Positions 19,154 through 29,628 are shown, numbered from the stretch's first letter. The stretch: DNA of 64,000 nt from Erwinia typographi (GCF_000773975.1 NZ_JRUQ01000044.1:94696-158695); one strand, 5' to 3'. Program-made: numbers and translations. Notes: a model not told the origin generated them from the sequence alone.

Positions 19154-19879
19154 TTATTTAGCGCCGTACGGCTTCACTACGCCGCCCAATCCGGAAATGC
19201 TCTTCAGCTCGCCTACGGCAGCCTGCATCTTCGCTTTCGACGCGTCCGGCCCAACGTAGATACGGGTAATCTGCCCCTGAACCGGCGTGGAAGGCACGGT
19301 AAAGGCGCGGTAGCCTGAGAGCCGCAGCTGGGCGACCACCTCATTCACCTTGCTGGCGTTTTTCAACGCGCCCAGCTGCACAACGTAAGCCTGACCGCCC
19401 GGCGCACTCTCCGGCTTAGCCGGTGCGGCTGGCTCCGGCGCTGGCGCGGGTTCTGCCTTCGGCTGCGGCTTCGGTTTTTCCACCGGTTTCTCAACCGGTT
19501 TAGGTTTCGGTTTCGGCTTCTCTACCGGCTTCGGCTGCTGAACGGGCTTCGGCTCCACTACCGGCGGCGGCGCAATCACGCCCGGATGATTACTGGACTG
19601 AGGCGCAGTCGACCCGCTTTCCGCCTGTGAGCTGTTGCCGCCGTCCTGCCCTTCTACCGCGCTGCCCGCCCCTTCCGGCGGCTGTGCTGGCAGCGGCTGA
19701 GTAACCGGCGGCACCAGATCGTTTTCCTGCTGATCGCCCGGTTTAGGCACCAGCGGGATCGCGGCAAATTCTTCTTTGTAGTGTTTTTTCTTACCATCAA
19801 GCAGGCCAGGCAGAATGATAATGCCCAGTGCTACTATAATGACGGTCCCGACTAAACGGTTTTGAAACTTACTGGCCAC
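19154..19879 (-). CDS. dedD: cell division protein DedD (SPOR domain)
   Basis: Binds denuded peptidoglycan at the septum and supports constriction. 241 residues: short cytoplasmic N terminus, one TM helix (GTVIIVALGIIILPGLL), a long Pro/Lys-rich linker with repeated KPVEKPKP-type units at about 105-160, and a C-terminal SPOR domain (YVVQLGALKNASKVNEVV ... YVGPDASKAK). Longer than the 220-residue E. coli protein because of the linker. Overlaps folC by 11 bases. Confidence 0.95.
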   Translation of the reverse strand: MASKFQNRLVGTVIIVALGIIILPGLLDGKKKHYKEEFAAIPLVPKPGDQQENDLVPPVTQPLPAQPPEGAGSAVEGQDGGNSSQAESGSTAPQSSNHPGVIAPPPVVEPKPVQQPKPVEKPKPKPKPVEKPVEKPKPQPKAEPAPAPEPAAPAKPESAPGGQAYVVQLGALKNASKVNEVVAQLRLSGYRAFTVPSTPVQGQITRIYVGPDASKAKMQAAVGELKSISGLGGVVKPYGAK

Positions 19880-21131
19880 TGCCGTTCTCCGTTTCCCTCG
19901 TTTCCATTACGTGTGCCACGGTGTGAAAAGAGCCGCACACCAGCACAATATCCTGCTTTTCCGCCTGCCGTAGAGCGTGGCGATAAGCATCGGCCACGCT
20001 GGCAAAGGTCTGAGCCTGCGGCAAATGCGCCTTCAGCTGTTCAGCGCTGGCCCCGCGCGGCCCTTCAAGCGGCGCGCAGTACCAGTAATCAACCTCCGGT
20101 GCCAGGCACGCCAGCGTACCGGCGATGTCTTTATCATGCAGCATACCAACCACCGCGTGAACTTTGCCGCTTTTTTGCAGCTCGCCGAGACGCCCAGCCA
20201 GATAGCTGGCCGCATGGGGGTTATGCGCCACGTCCAGAATCACCCTTGGCGACTCGCTGACCGTTTCAAAACGGCCCGGCAGAATCGCTTTATCCAGCCA
20301 CTGACAGATAATCGCATCTTCAACGTGCAGCGGGGAAGCCCGCAGCGCGGCAAGTGCGGTAGCGGCATTCGGCAGCGGCACCTGCGGCATTGGTAAGGCT
20401 TTCAACGAACCCTGCGTATCGGTAAATGACCAGCTGTTGTCGGCCACGGCGTATGACCAGTCCCGGCCGCGCCTGATAAGATGCGCGCCGAGGGTATCGG
20501 CCACGTCCGCGATGCTTTGCGGCATGTCAGGCTCGCCGACCACTGCCGGTTTACCGGCCCGAAACACGCCAGCTTTCTCACGCCCAATGCTTTCGCGATC
20601 TGGCCCGAGCCAGTCGGTATGGTCGAGCGCAATGCTGGTGACCACCGCCACGTCAGCATCCACAATGTTGGTGGCATCAAGACGCCCGCCCAGACCAACC
20701 TCAAGGATCGCCACGTCCAGCTTCGCGCGCTTAAACAGCCACAGCGCCGACAGCGTGCCGTACTCGAAATAGGTTAGCGAGGTTTCCCCTCTCCCGGCCT
20801 CGATATCAGCAAAAGAAGCCGTGTGCTCAGACTCCGCCAGCTCTTTGCCCTGAATGCGCACCCGTTCCGTATAGCGAACTAAATGAGGAGAGCTGTAAAC
20901 GCCCACGCGATAGCCAGCGGCGATCAACAGCGTTTCAAGGGTGCGGCAGGTGGTGCCTTTGCCGTTGGTGCCCGCGACGGTGAAAACTACGGGGGCGGGA
21001 GTGAGCAGATCGAGCGAAACAGCCACGCGTTGAACGCGCGTCAGCCCGAGTTCGATAGCTTGAGTATGAAGACTCTCAAGATAATGAAGCCACGCGACCA
21101 GGGGCGACGTGGCTTGAGGAAGATTATCCAT
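19869..21131 (-). CDS. folC: dihydrofolate synthase / folylpolyglutamate synthase
   Basis: Adds glutamate to dihydropteroate and then to folates, using ATP. 420 residues. The Mur-ligase-type P-loop is VAGTNGKGTTC near residue 55; VTSIALDHTDWLG and DVAHNPHAA are family blocks. It lies after accD and overlaps dedD at its 3' end, the accD-folC-dedD order of E. coli. Confidence 0.97.
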   Translation of the reverse strand: MDNLPQATSPLVAWLHYLESLHTQAIELGLTRVQRVAVSLDLLTPAPVVFTVAGTNGKGTTCRTLETLLIAAGYRVGVYSSPHLVRYTERVRIQGKELAESEHTASFADIEAGRGETSLTYFEYGTLSALWLFKRAKLDVAILEVGLGGRLDATNIVDADVAVVTSIALDHTDWLGPDRESIGREKAGVFRAGKPAVVGEPDMPQSIADVADTLGAHLIRRGRDWSYAVADNSWSFTDTQGSLKALPMPQVPLPNAATALAALRASPLHVEDAIICQWLDKAILPGRFETVSESPRVILDVAHNPHAASYLAGRLGELQKSGKVHAVVGMLHDKDIAGTLACLAPEVDYWYCAPLEGPRGASAEQLKAHLPQAQTFASVADAYRHALRQAEKQDIVLVCGSFHTVAHVMETRETENGSGQ

Positions 21132-21163
21132 TTGTCCCGTTCACAGCGTTACGGTTCATTGGT

Positions 21164-21186
21164 GAAAGGGGCATCGCGCCCCTTTC
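21164..21186 (-). repeat. stem-loop between accD and folC
   Basis: Perfect 9-bp stem GAAAGGGGC / GCCCCTTTC with a five-base loop, about 10 bases past the accD stop. No U-tract. It could separate accD mRNA levels from folC-dedD. Confidence 0.5.
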
Positions 21187-21195
21187 GATCATCGG

Positions 21196-22107
21196 TCAGG
21201 CCTCATGGCTCTGGGGGGCGTCTTCAACGACCTCATTGGCGGCAACTTCTACTGGCGCAGGCAGATTCATCATCTTAGCCAGAAGGCTTGCCAGCTTGAA
21301 GCGCATCACCGGCCGGCGGACGATCATGTCTATCGCGCCCTTTTCGATCAGGAACTCACTGCGCTGGAAGCCCGGCGGCAGCTTCTCACGTACCGTCTGC
21401 TCGATAACGCGCGGGCCGGCAAAGCCGATCAGCGCTTTCGGTTCAGCGATGTTCAGATCGCCCAGCATCGCGAAGCTGGCGGAGACGCCCCCCATGGTCG
21501 GGTCGGTCAGCACGGAGATGTAAGGCAAACCGCGCTCCTGCATCTTGGCCAGCGCCGCGCTGGTTTTCGCCATCTGCATCAGCGACATCAGCGCTTCCTG
21601 CATACGCGCACCGCCGGAGGCGGAGAAGCAGATCATCGGGCAATTATCTTCCAATGCCTGCTCTACAGCCCGCACGAAACGCGCGCCTACCACGGAGCCC
21701 ATCGAGCCGCCCATAAAGGAGAACTCAAAGGCGGCCGCGACTACCGGCATCCCGTGCAAAGTCCCCTTCATCACGATCAGCGCGTCTTTTTCGTCAGTCT
21801 CTTTTTGAGCCGCCGCCAGACGATCTTTGTACTTTTTAGAATCTCTGAACTTGAGCAGATCTTTCGGCTCCAGTTCGCTACCCAGCTCAATCAGAGAGCC
21901 CTCATCCAGCACACTGTGCAGACGTTCGCGACCATGCATGCGCATGTGGTGATCGCATTTCGGGCAAACTTCCAGATTGCGCTCCAGCTCGGCGCGGTAC
22001 AGGACCTGGCCGCAGCTGTCGCACTTAGTCCAGACTCCTTCAGGAATACTGGCTTTGCGCGAAGGGGTGATAGTGCTCTTGTTGAGAATTCGTTCAATCC
22101 AGCTCAT
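21196..22107 (-). CDS. accD: acetyl-CoA carboxylase carboxyltransferase beta subunit
   Basis: With AccA transfers carboxyl from biotin to acetyl-CoA, making malonyl-CoA. 303 residues. The zinc ribbon uses CDSC and CPKC about 20 residues apart near residues 27-50; the crotonase-like core has [18 protein letters not shown] and [19 protein letters not shown] small CTGGT/ACCAG hairpin lies in its leader. Confidence 0.97.
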   Translation of the reverse strand: MSWIERILNKSTITPSRKASIPEGVWTKCDSCGQVLYRAELERNLEVCPKCDHHMRMHGRERLHSVLDEGSLIELGSELEPKDLLKFRDSKKYKDRLAAAQKETDEKDALIVMKGTLHGMPVVAAAFEFSFMGGSMGSVVGARFVRAVEQALEDNCPMICFSASGGARMQEALMSLMQMAKTSAALAKMQERGLPYISVLTDPTMGGVSASFAMLGDLNIAEPKALIGFAGPRVIEQTVREKLPPGFQRSEFLIEKGAIDMIVRRPVMRFKLASLLAKMMNLPAPVEVAANEVVEDAPQSHEA

Positions 22108-22257
22108 TGATAACCTTTCTGTTTGAACCTGGTGAAACCAGTTTTCTTTTTTCCACGCCGCGCGGCAGCGCAGACCATAATGTCGCTCATTAAACCATAA
22201 CCGCCCGATGCTGTGGATAGAAATCTGGCTAAAGGGCGGCAGTTTAGCGATGTATTA

Positions 22258-22917
22258 CTACGATTTTTGCTGACGCGCGGCGCGACGATGGCGCCAGACC
22301 TCAATCACGCCCGGCAGAACCGACAGCACAATAATCGCCACGATCAGCAGCTTCAGGTTTTCCTGGACGACCGGCAAGTCGCCAAACAGGTAGCCCGCAT
22401 AGGAGAATAGCAGTACCCACAGCAACCCGCCCGAAACGTTATACAGGGCGAAATGGCGGTAGGACATTTTCCCCATTCCGGCGACAAACGGCGCAAATGT
22501 CCGAACGATCGGCACGAAGCGCGCAAGAATAATCGTTTTCCCGCCGTGACGCTCGTAAAATTGATGGGTTTTATCGAGGTAGCTGCGGCGGAAAATTTTC
22601 GAGTTGGGGTTGCTGAATAATTTGTCGCCAAACAGCCGTCCAATGGTGTAGTTGACCGCATCGCCAACGATCGCCGCGACCGCCATCAGCGCCACCATCA
22701 GGTGAATATTGAGGTCGTTAGTGGGCAGCGCCGCCAGCGCTCCGGCGACAAACAGCAGGGAATCTCCCGGCAGGAACGGCGTGACAACCAGCCCGGTTTC
22801 GCAAAACAGGATCAGGAACAGGATGGCATACACCCAGATACCATACGCCGCCACCAGCTCCGCCAGATGAACATCAATATGCAGGATGAAATCAATAACA
22901 AAATGGATCAGTTCCAT
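22258..22917 (-). CDS. dedA: DedA-family (VTT domain) inner-membrane protein
   Basis: 219 residues with several TM segments and the DedA/SNARE-associated motif ([37 protein letters not shown], with the conserved arginines). DedA-family proteins act in membrane lipid translocation and envelope homeostasis; this paralogue's own role is not settled. Follows truA by 29 bases, as in K-12. Confidence 0.94.
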   Translation of the reverse strand: MELIHFVIDFILHIDVHLAELVAAYGIWVYAILFLILFCETGLVVTPFLPGDSLLFVAGALAALPTNDLNIHLMVALMAVAAIVGDAVNYTIGRLFGDKLFSNPNSKIFRRSYLDKTHQFYERHGGKTIILARFVPIVRTFAPFVAGMGKMSYRHFALYNVSGGLLWVLLFSYAGYLFGDLPVVQENLKLLIVAIIVLSVLPGVIEVWRHRRAARQQKS

Positions 22918-22946
22918 ACAGGTTTCCTTAAGTCTCCAGGCCGGAT

Positions 22947-23762
22947 TTAATCCTCGAGGAACAGCGGTCCCATCGGCGGACGAGGTAATTCATAGCGTTC
23001 AGGGTAATCGACTGAGACCAGATACAGCCCCTCAGCCCTCGCGGTCGCCGCTGCCAGCGTGCGATCTTTTGCCGCCAGCAGCTCGGCCATCCAGCTCTCC
23101 TGCTGATTGCCGCAGCCTATCTCCATCAGGCTTCCTACGATATTGCGCACCATATGGTGCACAAATGCGTTGGCTTTGATGTCCACAATCACGTAAGCGC
23201 CGAAGCGGCTGACGTTAAGATGCATCACGTTGCGCCACGGCGAGCGGGACTGGCACTGCACGGCGCGAAACGAGGTGAAGTCGTTTTCACCCAGCAGACT
23301 CTGCCCTGCCCGCTGCATTTTATCCACGTCCAGCGGGTGATAAAAATGCGTCACGCCGCCGTGCAGGATCGCCGGACGCAGACGGCGATTGTAGATCACA
23401 TAACGATAGCGCCGCGCCGTGGCGCTGAAGCGGGCATGGAAATCGTCCGCCACCGATTTGACCCAGCGCACGGCGATATCATCGGGTAAATTAGCATTCA
23501 CCCCCAGCGTCCAGGCAGCATCCTTACGCGCCGAGGTGGTTTCAAAGTGCACCACCTGCCCGGTGCCGTGAACGCCGGCATCGGTGCGACCCGCGCAGTA
23601 GACGCTGACCGGATGGTCAGCCACCTTAGACAGCGCCTGTTCCAGCTTTTCCTGGACGCTGCGCACTTCCTGCTGCCGCTGCCAGCCATAATAGCGGCTG
23701 CCGTCATATTCAATGCCGAGCGCCAGCTTATGCTGCTGCTCCGGCAAGCCTGCTTCTGACAT
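22947..23762 (-). CDS. truA: tRNA pseudouridine(38-40) synthase
   Basis: Isomerises uridines 38-40 in the anticodon arm. 271 residues. The catalytic aspartate is in [18 protein letters not shown]. The ATG overlaps the usg stop as ATGA, so translation is likely coupled. Confidence 0.97.
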   Translation of the reverse strand: MSEAGLPEQQHKLALGIEYDGSRYYGWQRQQEVRSVQEKLEQALSKVADHPVSVYCAGRTDAGVHGTGQVVHFETTSARKDAAWTLGVNANLPDDIAVRWVKSVADDFHARFSATARRYRYVIYNRRLRPAILHGGVTHFYHPLDVDKMQRAGQSLLGENDFTSFRAVQCQSRSPWRNVMHLNVSRFGAYVIVDIKANAFVHHMVRNIVGSLMEIGCGNQQESWMAELLAAKDRTLAAATARAEGLYLVSVDYPERYELPRPPMGPLFLED

Positions 23763-24772
23763 CAGTACATATACTCCTGCGCCAGCTTCTCAGCGGTTTT
23801 CACCGCCATCAGCGCGCCGCCGAAGCGGACGTTGTCAGCCACTGACCAGAATTGCAGGATCTCCGGCACGCCGTAATCGTTGCGCACGCAGCCCATGCTG
23901 AGATGGTCGCTGCCGGAAGCATCGCCGACCTGAGTGGGATAGTCATTGTCCTCAGACAGCGCGATATCTTCGGTCTGGAGCAGCACCTCGCGCGCTTCTT
24001 CAGCCGACATGGGGCGCAGGTTCTCAAGGTGAACGATCTGCGCATTGCCGTAAAACACCGGGACCTGCACGGTAGACACCGACACCGGCAGCCCTTCGTC
24101 CTGCAATACCTTACGCACCTGATCAACCAGCCGACGCTCTTGCAGCACGCTCCCTTCGGCGTCCGGCAGCAGCGGCAGCACGTTGAACGCCAGCTGGCGG
24201 CCAAAGAAACTCTCCTCAACCGGCAGGCCGTTCAGCAGACGGGCGCTTTCGCCAGCCAGCGAATCCACGGCGGCTTTGCCGTGCGCCGAGGCGGCAATCA
24301 GGCTGGTTACCTGTAGGCGGCTCAACCCGGCGCGATCGACCAGCGGCTTGATGGCGCACAGCAGTTGGCTGGTGACGCTGTCAGCAACGCTGATAATGTT
24401 GCGGTTGCGGTAGTCGTCCAGCACCTGTGGGTTGACGTCCGGCACCACCAGCGGCACGTCCGGCTCCAGCGCGAACAGGTCGCTGCTGTCGATCACCAGG
24501 CAGCCCTGGTTGGCGGCTTCGTCAGCGTAGCGCGCTGAGGCTTCACGCCCGGCGGTGAAAAAGGCCAGCTGCACCTGGGACCAGTCAAAATCACTGGCGT
24601 CAGTAACCAGAACAGACTTGCCTTCATAGCGCAGAGTTTCGCCCGCGCTGCGTTCGCTCGCCAGCAAATACAGTTCACCAACCGGGAACTGGCGCTCGGC
24701 CAGCAGTTCCAGTACAGCTCGCCCTACCGCGCCTGTCGCGCCCAGTAGCGCAATGTTCCAGCCGTCAGACAT
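23762..24772 (-). CDS. usg: Usg, aspartate-semialdehyde dehydrogenase-like protein
   Basis: 336 residues, similar to E. coli Usg throughout ([56 protein letters not shown]). It has the Asd fold. Where aspartate-semialdehyde dehydrogenase has its catalytic cysteine, this protein reads [16 protein letters not shown], so the classical activity is doubtful, as for the whole Usg family. The start at 24772 gives the E. coli N terminus. Confidence 0.93.
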   Translation of the reverse strand: MSDGWNIALLGATGAVGRAVLELLAERQFPVGELYLLASERSAGETLRYEGKSVLVTDASDFDWSQVQLAFFTAGREASARYADEAANQGCLVIDSSDLFALEPDVPLVVPDVNPQVLDDYRNRNIISVADSVTSQLLCAIKPLVDRAGLSRLQVTSLIAASAHGKAAVDSLAGESARLLNGLPVEESFFGRQLAFNVLPLLPDAEGSVLQERRLVDQVRKVLQDEGLPVSVSTVQVPVFYGNAQIVHLENLRPMSAEEAREVLLQTEDIALSEDNDYPTQVGDASGSDHLSMGCVRNDYGVPEILQFWSVADNVRFGGALMAVKTAEKLAQEYMY

Positions 24773-24797
24773 GTTGGTTAACTCCAGAAAATGAGAC

Positions 24798-24825
24798 AAA
24801 AAGAGAAGGCGGTGATACCACCGCC
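24798..24825 (-). terminator. terminator between pdxB and usg
   Basis: On the minus strand GGCGGTG, loop GTAT, CACCGCC, then TTCTCTTTTT. It lies 37 bases past the pdxB stop and just before usg, so usg-truA-dedA probably also has its own promoter or depends on read-through. Confidence 0.75.
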
Positions 24826-24862
24826 CGGTGAAGCAGAATAATGACTATGGCTTATGCTAACC

Positions 24863-25999
24863 TTAGGAAGCCGGCTGGAAAACTGCGTTAAATCCTAGTT
24901 TTACCAGCAGGGTCGCCACCCGCTCAACGTCGCACTGCACCCGCAGCGACGACCATTCGCGACGCTCAAGATAATTCTTGCGCAGACGGTCAAATTCGCC
25001 AGGGATCGCCGCTACCGCTCTGAGCGGCGCATCGTCGCGGCGCACATCATACACCAGATGCACCAGTCTTTTCAGCGTTGGCTGATCGAGCTCGCCGTGC
25101 AGCGTAATCTGACCAAATTCCGGCGCGGGCAGTAGCGTATCCAGTGCGACCTGCTGCGGCTGACCAAGGAACCGGGTCCAGGCTTCAAACACCTGCGTGG
25201 TGCCGCGCGCTTTGCCTTCCAGCGTATAGCCGGCAATGTGGGGAGTCGCGATATCCACTTTTTCCAGCAGCGGCAGCGAAAGCTCCGGCTCTGGCTCCCA
25301 GACGTCCAGCACCACGCTCAGATCGTCACGCTGCTGTAAAGCGTCCAGCAGCGCGGCGTTGTCCACCACCGGGCCACGGCAGGCATTAATCAGGATAGTC
25401 CCCGGCTTCAGCGCCTTCAGCAGCGCTTCGTCGGCAAGGTGCAGCGTTTTGTAGTCGCCCTGCTTAAACAGCGGCGTATGGAAAGTCAGAATATCGGCTT
25501 CGGCCACCAGCGTGGAGAGCGGCAGGAAATCGCCCTCCTCTCCCCGATCGGCACGAGGAGGATCGCACAGCAGCGTCCTGATCCCCAGCGCTTCCAGCCG
25601 CGTCTGAAGCCGCCCGCCGACGTTACCCACGCCGACGATGCCCACGGTGCGGTCCTTGAGCAGAAAGCCGTCGCGCTCGGCCAGCAGCAGCAGCGAGGAG
25701 AAGACATACTCCACCACCGCAATCGCATTACAGCCGGGTGCGGCCGAGAAGGCGATTCCCTGCTCCTGCAAAAACGCCTCATCGATATGGTCGGTTCCCG
25801 CAGTGGCGGTGCCGACAAACTTTACGGGCTTGCCGCTAAGCAGCCCGGCATTGACCTTAGTGACCGAACGCACCATCAGTCCGTCCGCATTATCCAGCGC
25901 CTCCGGCGGCACGGGGCGACCCGGCACCGCAACCACGGTTCCGGTGCGGCTGAACAGCTCGCGGGCATAAGGCATATTTTCATCAACGAGGATTTTCAC
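24863..25999 (-). CDS. pdxB: erythronate-4-phosphate dehydrogenase
   Basis: Second step of the DXP-dependent vitamin B6 pathway. 378 residues. D-2-hydroxyacid dehydrogenase fold with NAD-binding [20 protein letters not shown], a catalytic Arg near [15 protein letters not shown], the His in [12 protein letters not shown], and the C-terminal PdxB dimerisation domain. K-12 places it between usg and flk; here an AraC/EamA pair is inserted between pdxB and flk. Confidence 0.97.
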   Translation of the reverse strand: MKILVDENMPYARELFSRTGTVVAVPGRPVPPEALDNADGLMVRSVTKVNAGLLSGKPVKFVGTATAGTDHIDEAFLQEQGIAFSAAPGCNAIAVVEYVFSSLLLLAERDGFLLKDRTVGIVGVGNVGGRLQTRLEALGIRTLLCDPPRADRGEEGDFLPLSTLVAEADILTFHTPLFKQGDYKTLHLADEALLKALKPGTILINACRGPVVDNAALLDALQQRDDLSVVLDVWEPEPELSLPLLEKVDIATPHIAGYTLEGKARGTTQVFEAWTRFLGQPQQVALDTLLPAPEFGQITLHGELDQPTLKRLVHLVYDVRRDDAPLRAVAAIPGEFDRLRKNYLERREWSSLRVQCDVERVATLLVKLGFNAVFQPAS

Positions 26000-26086
26000 A
26001 ATCGTGTTCCTGCCTGGTTACTAGTGGGGCAGTATTCTGCCATAAACCGTTGGGGCGGATAACCCTCAGGTGCGGTGTTCAGGAAG

Positions 26087-26881
26087 TTATCCGTTTGAAG
26101 AGCATGACGAGCGGCTGCGGTAGCGATCCGGCGTGGTGCCCGCCTGCTGCTGAAACATTGCAATCAACGCGGAGGCGGAGCTGTAACCCAGTTCCAGCGC
26201 CGTCTCCTGCACGGTTTTCCCCTGCTCCAGCAGCGAGATGGCGTGCAGAAAGCGCAGGCGCTGACGCCATTCGCTGAACGACATTCCCAGCGCGGCCTGG
26301 CAGCGTCGGGATAACGTCCGCTCGGTGGTATAAACGCGCGCGGCCCACTGGGCCAGCGTGGTGCTGTCAGCCGGGTCCTGCTCCAGCGCCCGCAGCACGG
26401 GGGCAAGGTATTTATCCTCAGAAGTCGGCAGATAGCTCTCCTGCTCCTCCGCTCGCTTGAGCTGATCCAGCAGCACTTCGCACAGCCTGAGATCTTCAGG
26501 CGTGACGGGCAGGGTCAGCTCCCGCCGCGCCAATTCTGCCATGATCGCCTGCACAATACTGCTGACGCTGAGCAGACAGGCGCGCTGCGGCAATCCTGCG
26601 CACAGCGTCGCCGCCACGTTAAAAGTGCGAAAGTGCGCCTGCTTGCGATTATAGCTGGCGTGCTCAACGCCAGGCGGGATCCAGATGGGGATTTCCATCG
26701 GCGTCAGCAGCCGTGCGTCGCCAACCTGCATTTGCAGCACGTTGGACTGAACAAAAATAGCCTGTCCCCATGGGTGAGCATGGGGAAGATATTCTGTGTT
26801 GGCGTTAGCCAGCTCGTAGGCAAAGAAAAACTGCGAACGATTGGCATCGTGCGGAGAGGAATAGGTGATCTGTTCGTTCAT
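26087..26881 (-). CDS. AraC-family regulator, cupin N-terminal domain (NimR-like)
   Basis: 264 residues. The N-terminal cupin (EYLPHAHPWGQAIFV, IPPGVEHAS) is a sensor type common in regulators of drug/metabolite efflux such as NimR. The C-terminal domain has the two AraC helix-turn-helix motifs (TTERTLSRRCQAALGMSFSEW and ETALELGYSSASALIAMFQQ). Divergent from the EamA transporter across 98 bases, so it very likely controls that gene. Ligand unknown. GGA five bases before ATG supports the start. Confidence 0.9.
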   Translation of the reverse strand: MNEQITYSSPHDANRSQFFFAYELANANTEYLPHAHPWGQAIFVQSNVLQMQVGDARLLTPMEIPIWIPPGVEHASYNRKQAHFRTFNVAATLCAGLPQRACLLSVSSIVQAIMAELARRELTLPVTPEDLRLCEVLLDQLKRAEEQESYLPTSEDKYLAPVLRALEQDPADSTTLAQWAARVYTTERTLSRRCQAALGMSFSEWRQRLRFLHAISLLEQGKTVQETALELGYSSASALIAMFQQQAGTTPDRYRSRSSCSSNG

Positions 26882-26930
26882 TCTGTCCGGTTAATGGTTG
26901 GTTTTGTCTGATATTCACTATCTGCCGTTA

Positions 26931-26960
26931 ATAAGACAAGCGTACACTGTCTGTCTTTAT
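26931..26960. promoter_or_regulatory. candidate operator between araC-type regulator and EamA gene
   Basis: ATAAGACA and TGTCTTTAT form inverted arms separated by 13 bases in the divergent control region, directly before the transporter. AraC-family proteins often bind direct repeats, so the inverted form is only suggestive. Confidence 0.3.
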
Positions 26961-26979
26961 TTCCCAATCTGGTTTCTCA

Positions 26980-27900
26980 ATGAATTTTTTGTTTCCCCTG
27001 CTCGCCGTGCTGATCTGGTCAGTCAACGCCATCGTCAGCAAAGTTTCGGCTGGCGCCATCGATCCGGCGGCTATCTCGTTTTACCGTTGGCTGCTGGCTC
27101 TGCTGACGCTGACGCCCTTTTTGCTGCCCGCCGTCTGGCGCAACCGTCAGCAAATCCGGCAGGTATGGTGGAAACTGCTGATCCTCGGACTGCTCGGCAT
27201 GGTGCTCTATCAAAGCCTGGCCTACTACGCGGCGCACAGCGTTACCGCGCTGTTTATGGGGATCATTAACGCGCTTATTCCGCTGCTGACGGTGTTAATC
27301 AGCATTGTGCTGCTGCGGCTGGCACCGACGCTCGGCATTGTGATTGGCAGCCTGCTGTCGTTTGGCGGGCTGGTGTGGCTGGTGAGCCAGGGCAATCCTC
27401 AGCAACTGCTGTCGCACGGACTGGGCAAAGGGGAGCTGATGATGTTCGCCGCCTCAACCTCTTATGCGCTGTATGGCGTCCTGACCAAACGCTGGGCCAT
27501 CCCGCTGCCCAACTGGCAGAGCCTGTATGTGCAGATCCTGTTTGGCGTATTGCTGCTGCTGCCGAACTTTTTAATGGCAAAGGATGTATCGCTTAACCTG
27601 CACAATATTCCGCTGGTGCTGTTTGCCGGTCTTTTCGCCTCGGTTCTCGCGCCGTTTCTGTGGATTCAGGGCGTGATGCGGATGGGGGCCAATACCGCGA
27701 CCATATTTATGAACCTGGCGCCGATTTTCACCGCCATCATCGCCGTGCTGTTCCTGCACGAGGCGCTGCACAGTTACCACTTTATCGGCGGCGGCGTCAC
27801 CTTACTGGGCGTGCTGCTGGCGCAGCGTCTTCGGACCCCGATTCGCTGGAGAAAAAGGCCGTCGGCCAACGCGGATTCAGCGGTGACAAAAGTCGACTGA
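26980..27900 (+). CDS. EamA/DMT-family transporter
   Basis: 306 residues, ten predicted TM helices in two EamA repeats (first VLIWSVNAIVSKVSAGAI; second begins near FAASTSYALYGVLTKRWA). Members export amino acids, drugs or metabolites. The substrate cannot be read from sequence. The cognate regulator is the divergent AraC protein. A stem-loop follows at 27916. Confidence 0.9.
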   Translation: MNFLFPLLAVLIWSVNAIVSKVSAGAIDPAAISFYRWLLALLTLTPFLLPAVWRNRQQIRQVWWKLLILGLLGMVLYQSLAYYAAHSVTALFMGIINALIPLLTVLISIVLLRLAPTLGIVIGSLLSFGGLVWLVSQGNPQQLLSHGLGKGELMMFAASTSYALYGVLTKRWAIPLPNWQSLYVQILFGVLLLLPNFLMAKDVSLNLHNIPLVLFAGLFASVLAPFLWIQGVMRMGANTATIFMNLAPIFTAIIAVLFLHEALHSYHFIGGGVTLLGVLLAQRLRTPIRWRKRPSANADSAVTKVD

Positions 27901-27915
27901 CCCGCCATTTGCCCA

Positions 27916-27942
27916 GCGCCGGACTGTCCCGCAGTCTGGCGT
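27916..27942 (+). terminator. stem-loop after EamA gene
   Basis: GCGCCGGACTG pairs with CAGTCTGGCGT (11 pairs, two wobbles) across a five-base loop, 15 bases past the stop. No T-tract, so a weak or rho-assisted terminator at best. The rest of the 175-base gap before flk shows no gene. Confidence 0.45.
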
Positions 27943-28075
27943 GGGCTGGCGAGGCAAAATATTTCCCACCGCCTGCCCCCGGCTACTACCTATCGCTGGG
28001 CGGGATTGTTATCATAGCCAATCACCCTTTCTCCGGCGTGCCCCGGATGTTGACCTTTAAGTGAAGGATTTTGTC

Positions 28076-29098
28076 ATGCAACCTCTTAGCGGCCCCGGCG
28101 ATCGTATTACGGTCGATGCCAAACCAGGCACCCCTCGCCCAGGCCCGGGAGATCAACCGCTGACGCCCGTTCAGCGCACCACGCTGGAAAGACTGATCGT
28201 CAAAATTATGTCGCTAAGCTCGCTGAAATCAGCCGAGCTGTGGGCCGGGCTGCGCCATGAAGTTGGGGTGAAAAACGATGCGGGCCTGCTGGCGCGCCAT
28301 TTCCCGGCGGCAGAGCAGTTTCTGAATACCCGCCTGTCGCAGGTGCAGAATTCCCACGCCACCCGCCAGCTATTCCAACAGCTGACCGATCTGCTGCCTC
28401 AGGGCAACAACCGCCAGGCGGTGAGCGACTTTATCCGCCAGCAGTTTGGTCATACGGTGCTCAGCTCGCTGACGCCGGACCAGCTGCGCCAGGTGCTGAC
28501 CATGCTGCAAAATGGTCAGATAGCGATCCCGCAGCCCCAGCAGAACCGCATATCGGACCGGACGCTGCTGCCTGCGGAACACCATACGCTGAATCAGCAG
28601 ATCTCCCGCCTGGCCGCCGCCACCGGGGAACAGCCGGTCAAGCTGTGGGCCGCCGCCATGAAGGTGGTGAACCTGCACAGCGGCGATCCTATCCCCTCGC
28701 GCCTGTTCCCTCTGCTGACCCAGTATTTACAGGTCAGCCAGACGCTGAGCCAGCAAGCCGCGCCTACGCTGCCAATGCTGCTCGCCTCGCTGAAAGTGCC
28801 GCCGGACCACGCCGAGCAGCACATGCTGGAAGAAGCCAGCCAGCTGCGTTTTCAGCAGCCGCCGCAGGCGATCCTCACCACCGCCCAGGCGCAGGACCTG
28901 ATGAACCTGCTGTTTGCCCGTCGCGCAGAACGCCAGCGCGAGCAGCTGCTGGCCGACAGCGAACTCCATCCGCAGCCGATTGCTGCCCCGCTGTTTGGCT
29001 ATGTGCCGTCGGTGCTACAACCGATTGTGAACCGCCCGGCATTCACCGCCTTCGCCGTTATCGTGCTGATTGTCTTTCTGATGTGGATGTTCCTCTGA
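28076..29098 (+). CDS. flk: flagellar assembly regulator Flk
   Basis: 340 residues with a single C-terminal TM helix (FTAFAVIVLIVFLMWMFL), so tail-anchored with the bulk in the cytoplasm. Flk (RflH) prevents early secretion of the anti-sigma factor FlgM in Salmonella. Similarity to E. coli Flk is clear (AELWAGLRHEVG, SRHFPAAE-like ARHFPAAEQFL, IPQPQQNRISDRTLLPAEH). The ATG at 28076 has GAAGGA at ideal spacing; an upstream in-frame GTG would sit inside that ribosome site. Confidence 0.93.
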   Translation: MQPLSGPGDRITVDAKPGTPRPGPGDQPLTPVQRTTLERLIVKIMSLSSLKSAELWAGLRHEVGVKNDAGLLARHFPAAEQFLNTRLSQVQNSHATRQLFQQLTDLLPQGNNRQAVSDFIRQQFGHTVLSSLTPDQLRQVLTMLQNGQIAIPQPQQNRISDRTLLPAEHHTLNQQISRLAAATGEQPVKLWAAAMKVVNLHSGDPIPSRLFPLLTQYLQVSQTLSQQAAPTLPMLLASLKVPPDHAEQHMLEEASQLRFQQPPQAILTTAQAQDLMNLLFARRAERQREQLLADSELHPQPIAAPLFGYVPSVLQPIVNRPAFTAFAVIVLIVFLMWMFL

Positions 29099-29102
29099 GG
29101 CG

Positions 29103-29555
29103 TTAGCAGCCGCACCCTTCCTTTGTAGACTGCGAAGGCCATTCGCCGGGGGCATCTCCCTGCGCGACCGGGTGATGGTCGCGCAGCCAGAAATCCAGCC
29201 CGCCAATCAGCTCTTTCACCCGATAACCTGCCGCCGCCAGCTTCAAGGCGCCTTTGGTTGAACCATTGCAACCGATGCCGTCGCAGTAGGTCACGTAGAC
29301 TTTTTCCCTGTCCAGCGCGGCCAGCGTTTCTGCGGTCATCATCCGGTGAGGAAAACTCACCGCGCCACAAATATGCCCAGCGCGATACTGCTCTACCGAA
29401 CGGGTATCGATAACCCCGATCGCCACGATCCCGTTAGCCAAATCCTGCGCCGTATCCCAGGCATCGGCATAATGAGCCAGCTTGTCCCTGAGAAGGGCTT
29501 CGCTTTGCTGAGCGGAAAACGGTGGAAACGCCAGTACGGCGGACGTTGCGGTCAT
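29103..29555 (-). CDS. rhodanese-domain protein
   Basis: 150 residues. A single rhodanese domain with DTRSVEQYRAGHICGAVSFP and active-site loop CDGIGCNGST, where the first Cys should carry the persulfide. The C terminus ends in GCGC. Could be a sulfurtransferase or a thiol sensor/detoxifier. AAAGGAG precedes the ATG. It is divergent from a MocR regulator across 73 bases, which suggests a regulated pair. Not present at this place in K-12. Confidence 0.88.
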   Translation of the reverse strand: MTATSAVLAFPPFSAQQSEALLRDKLAHYADAWDTAQDLANGIVAIGVIDTRSVEQYRAGHICGAVSFPHRMMTAETLAALDREKVYVTYCDGIGCNGSTKGALKLAAAGYRVKELIGGLDFWLRDHHPVAQGDAPGEWPSQSTKEGCGC

Positions 29556-29628
29556 GGTAACTCCTTTGATTAAGATATCAGCAGATGATACGGTTAATTG
29601 GCCTTAGTCATAACACCCATTTTAAGAG

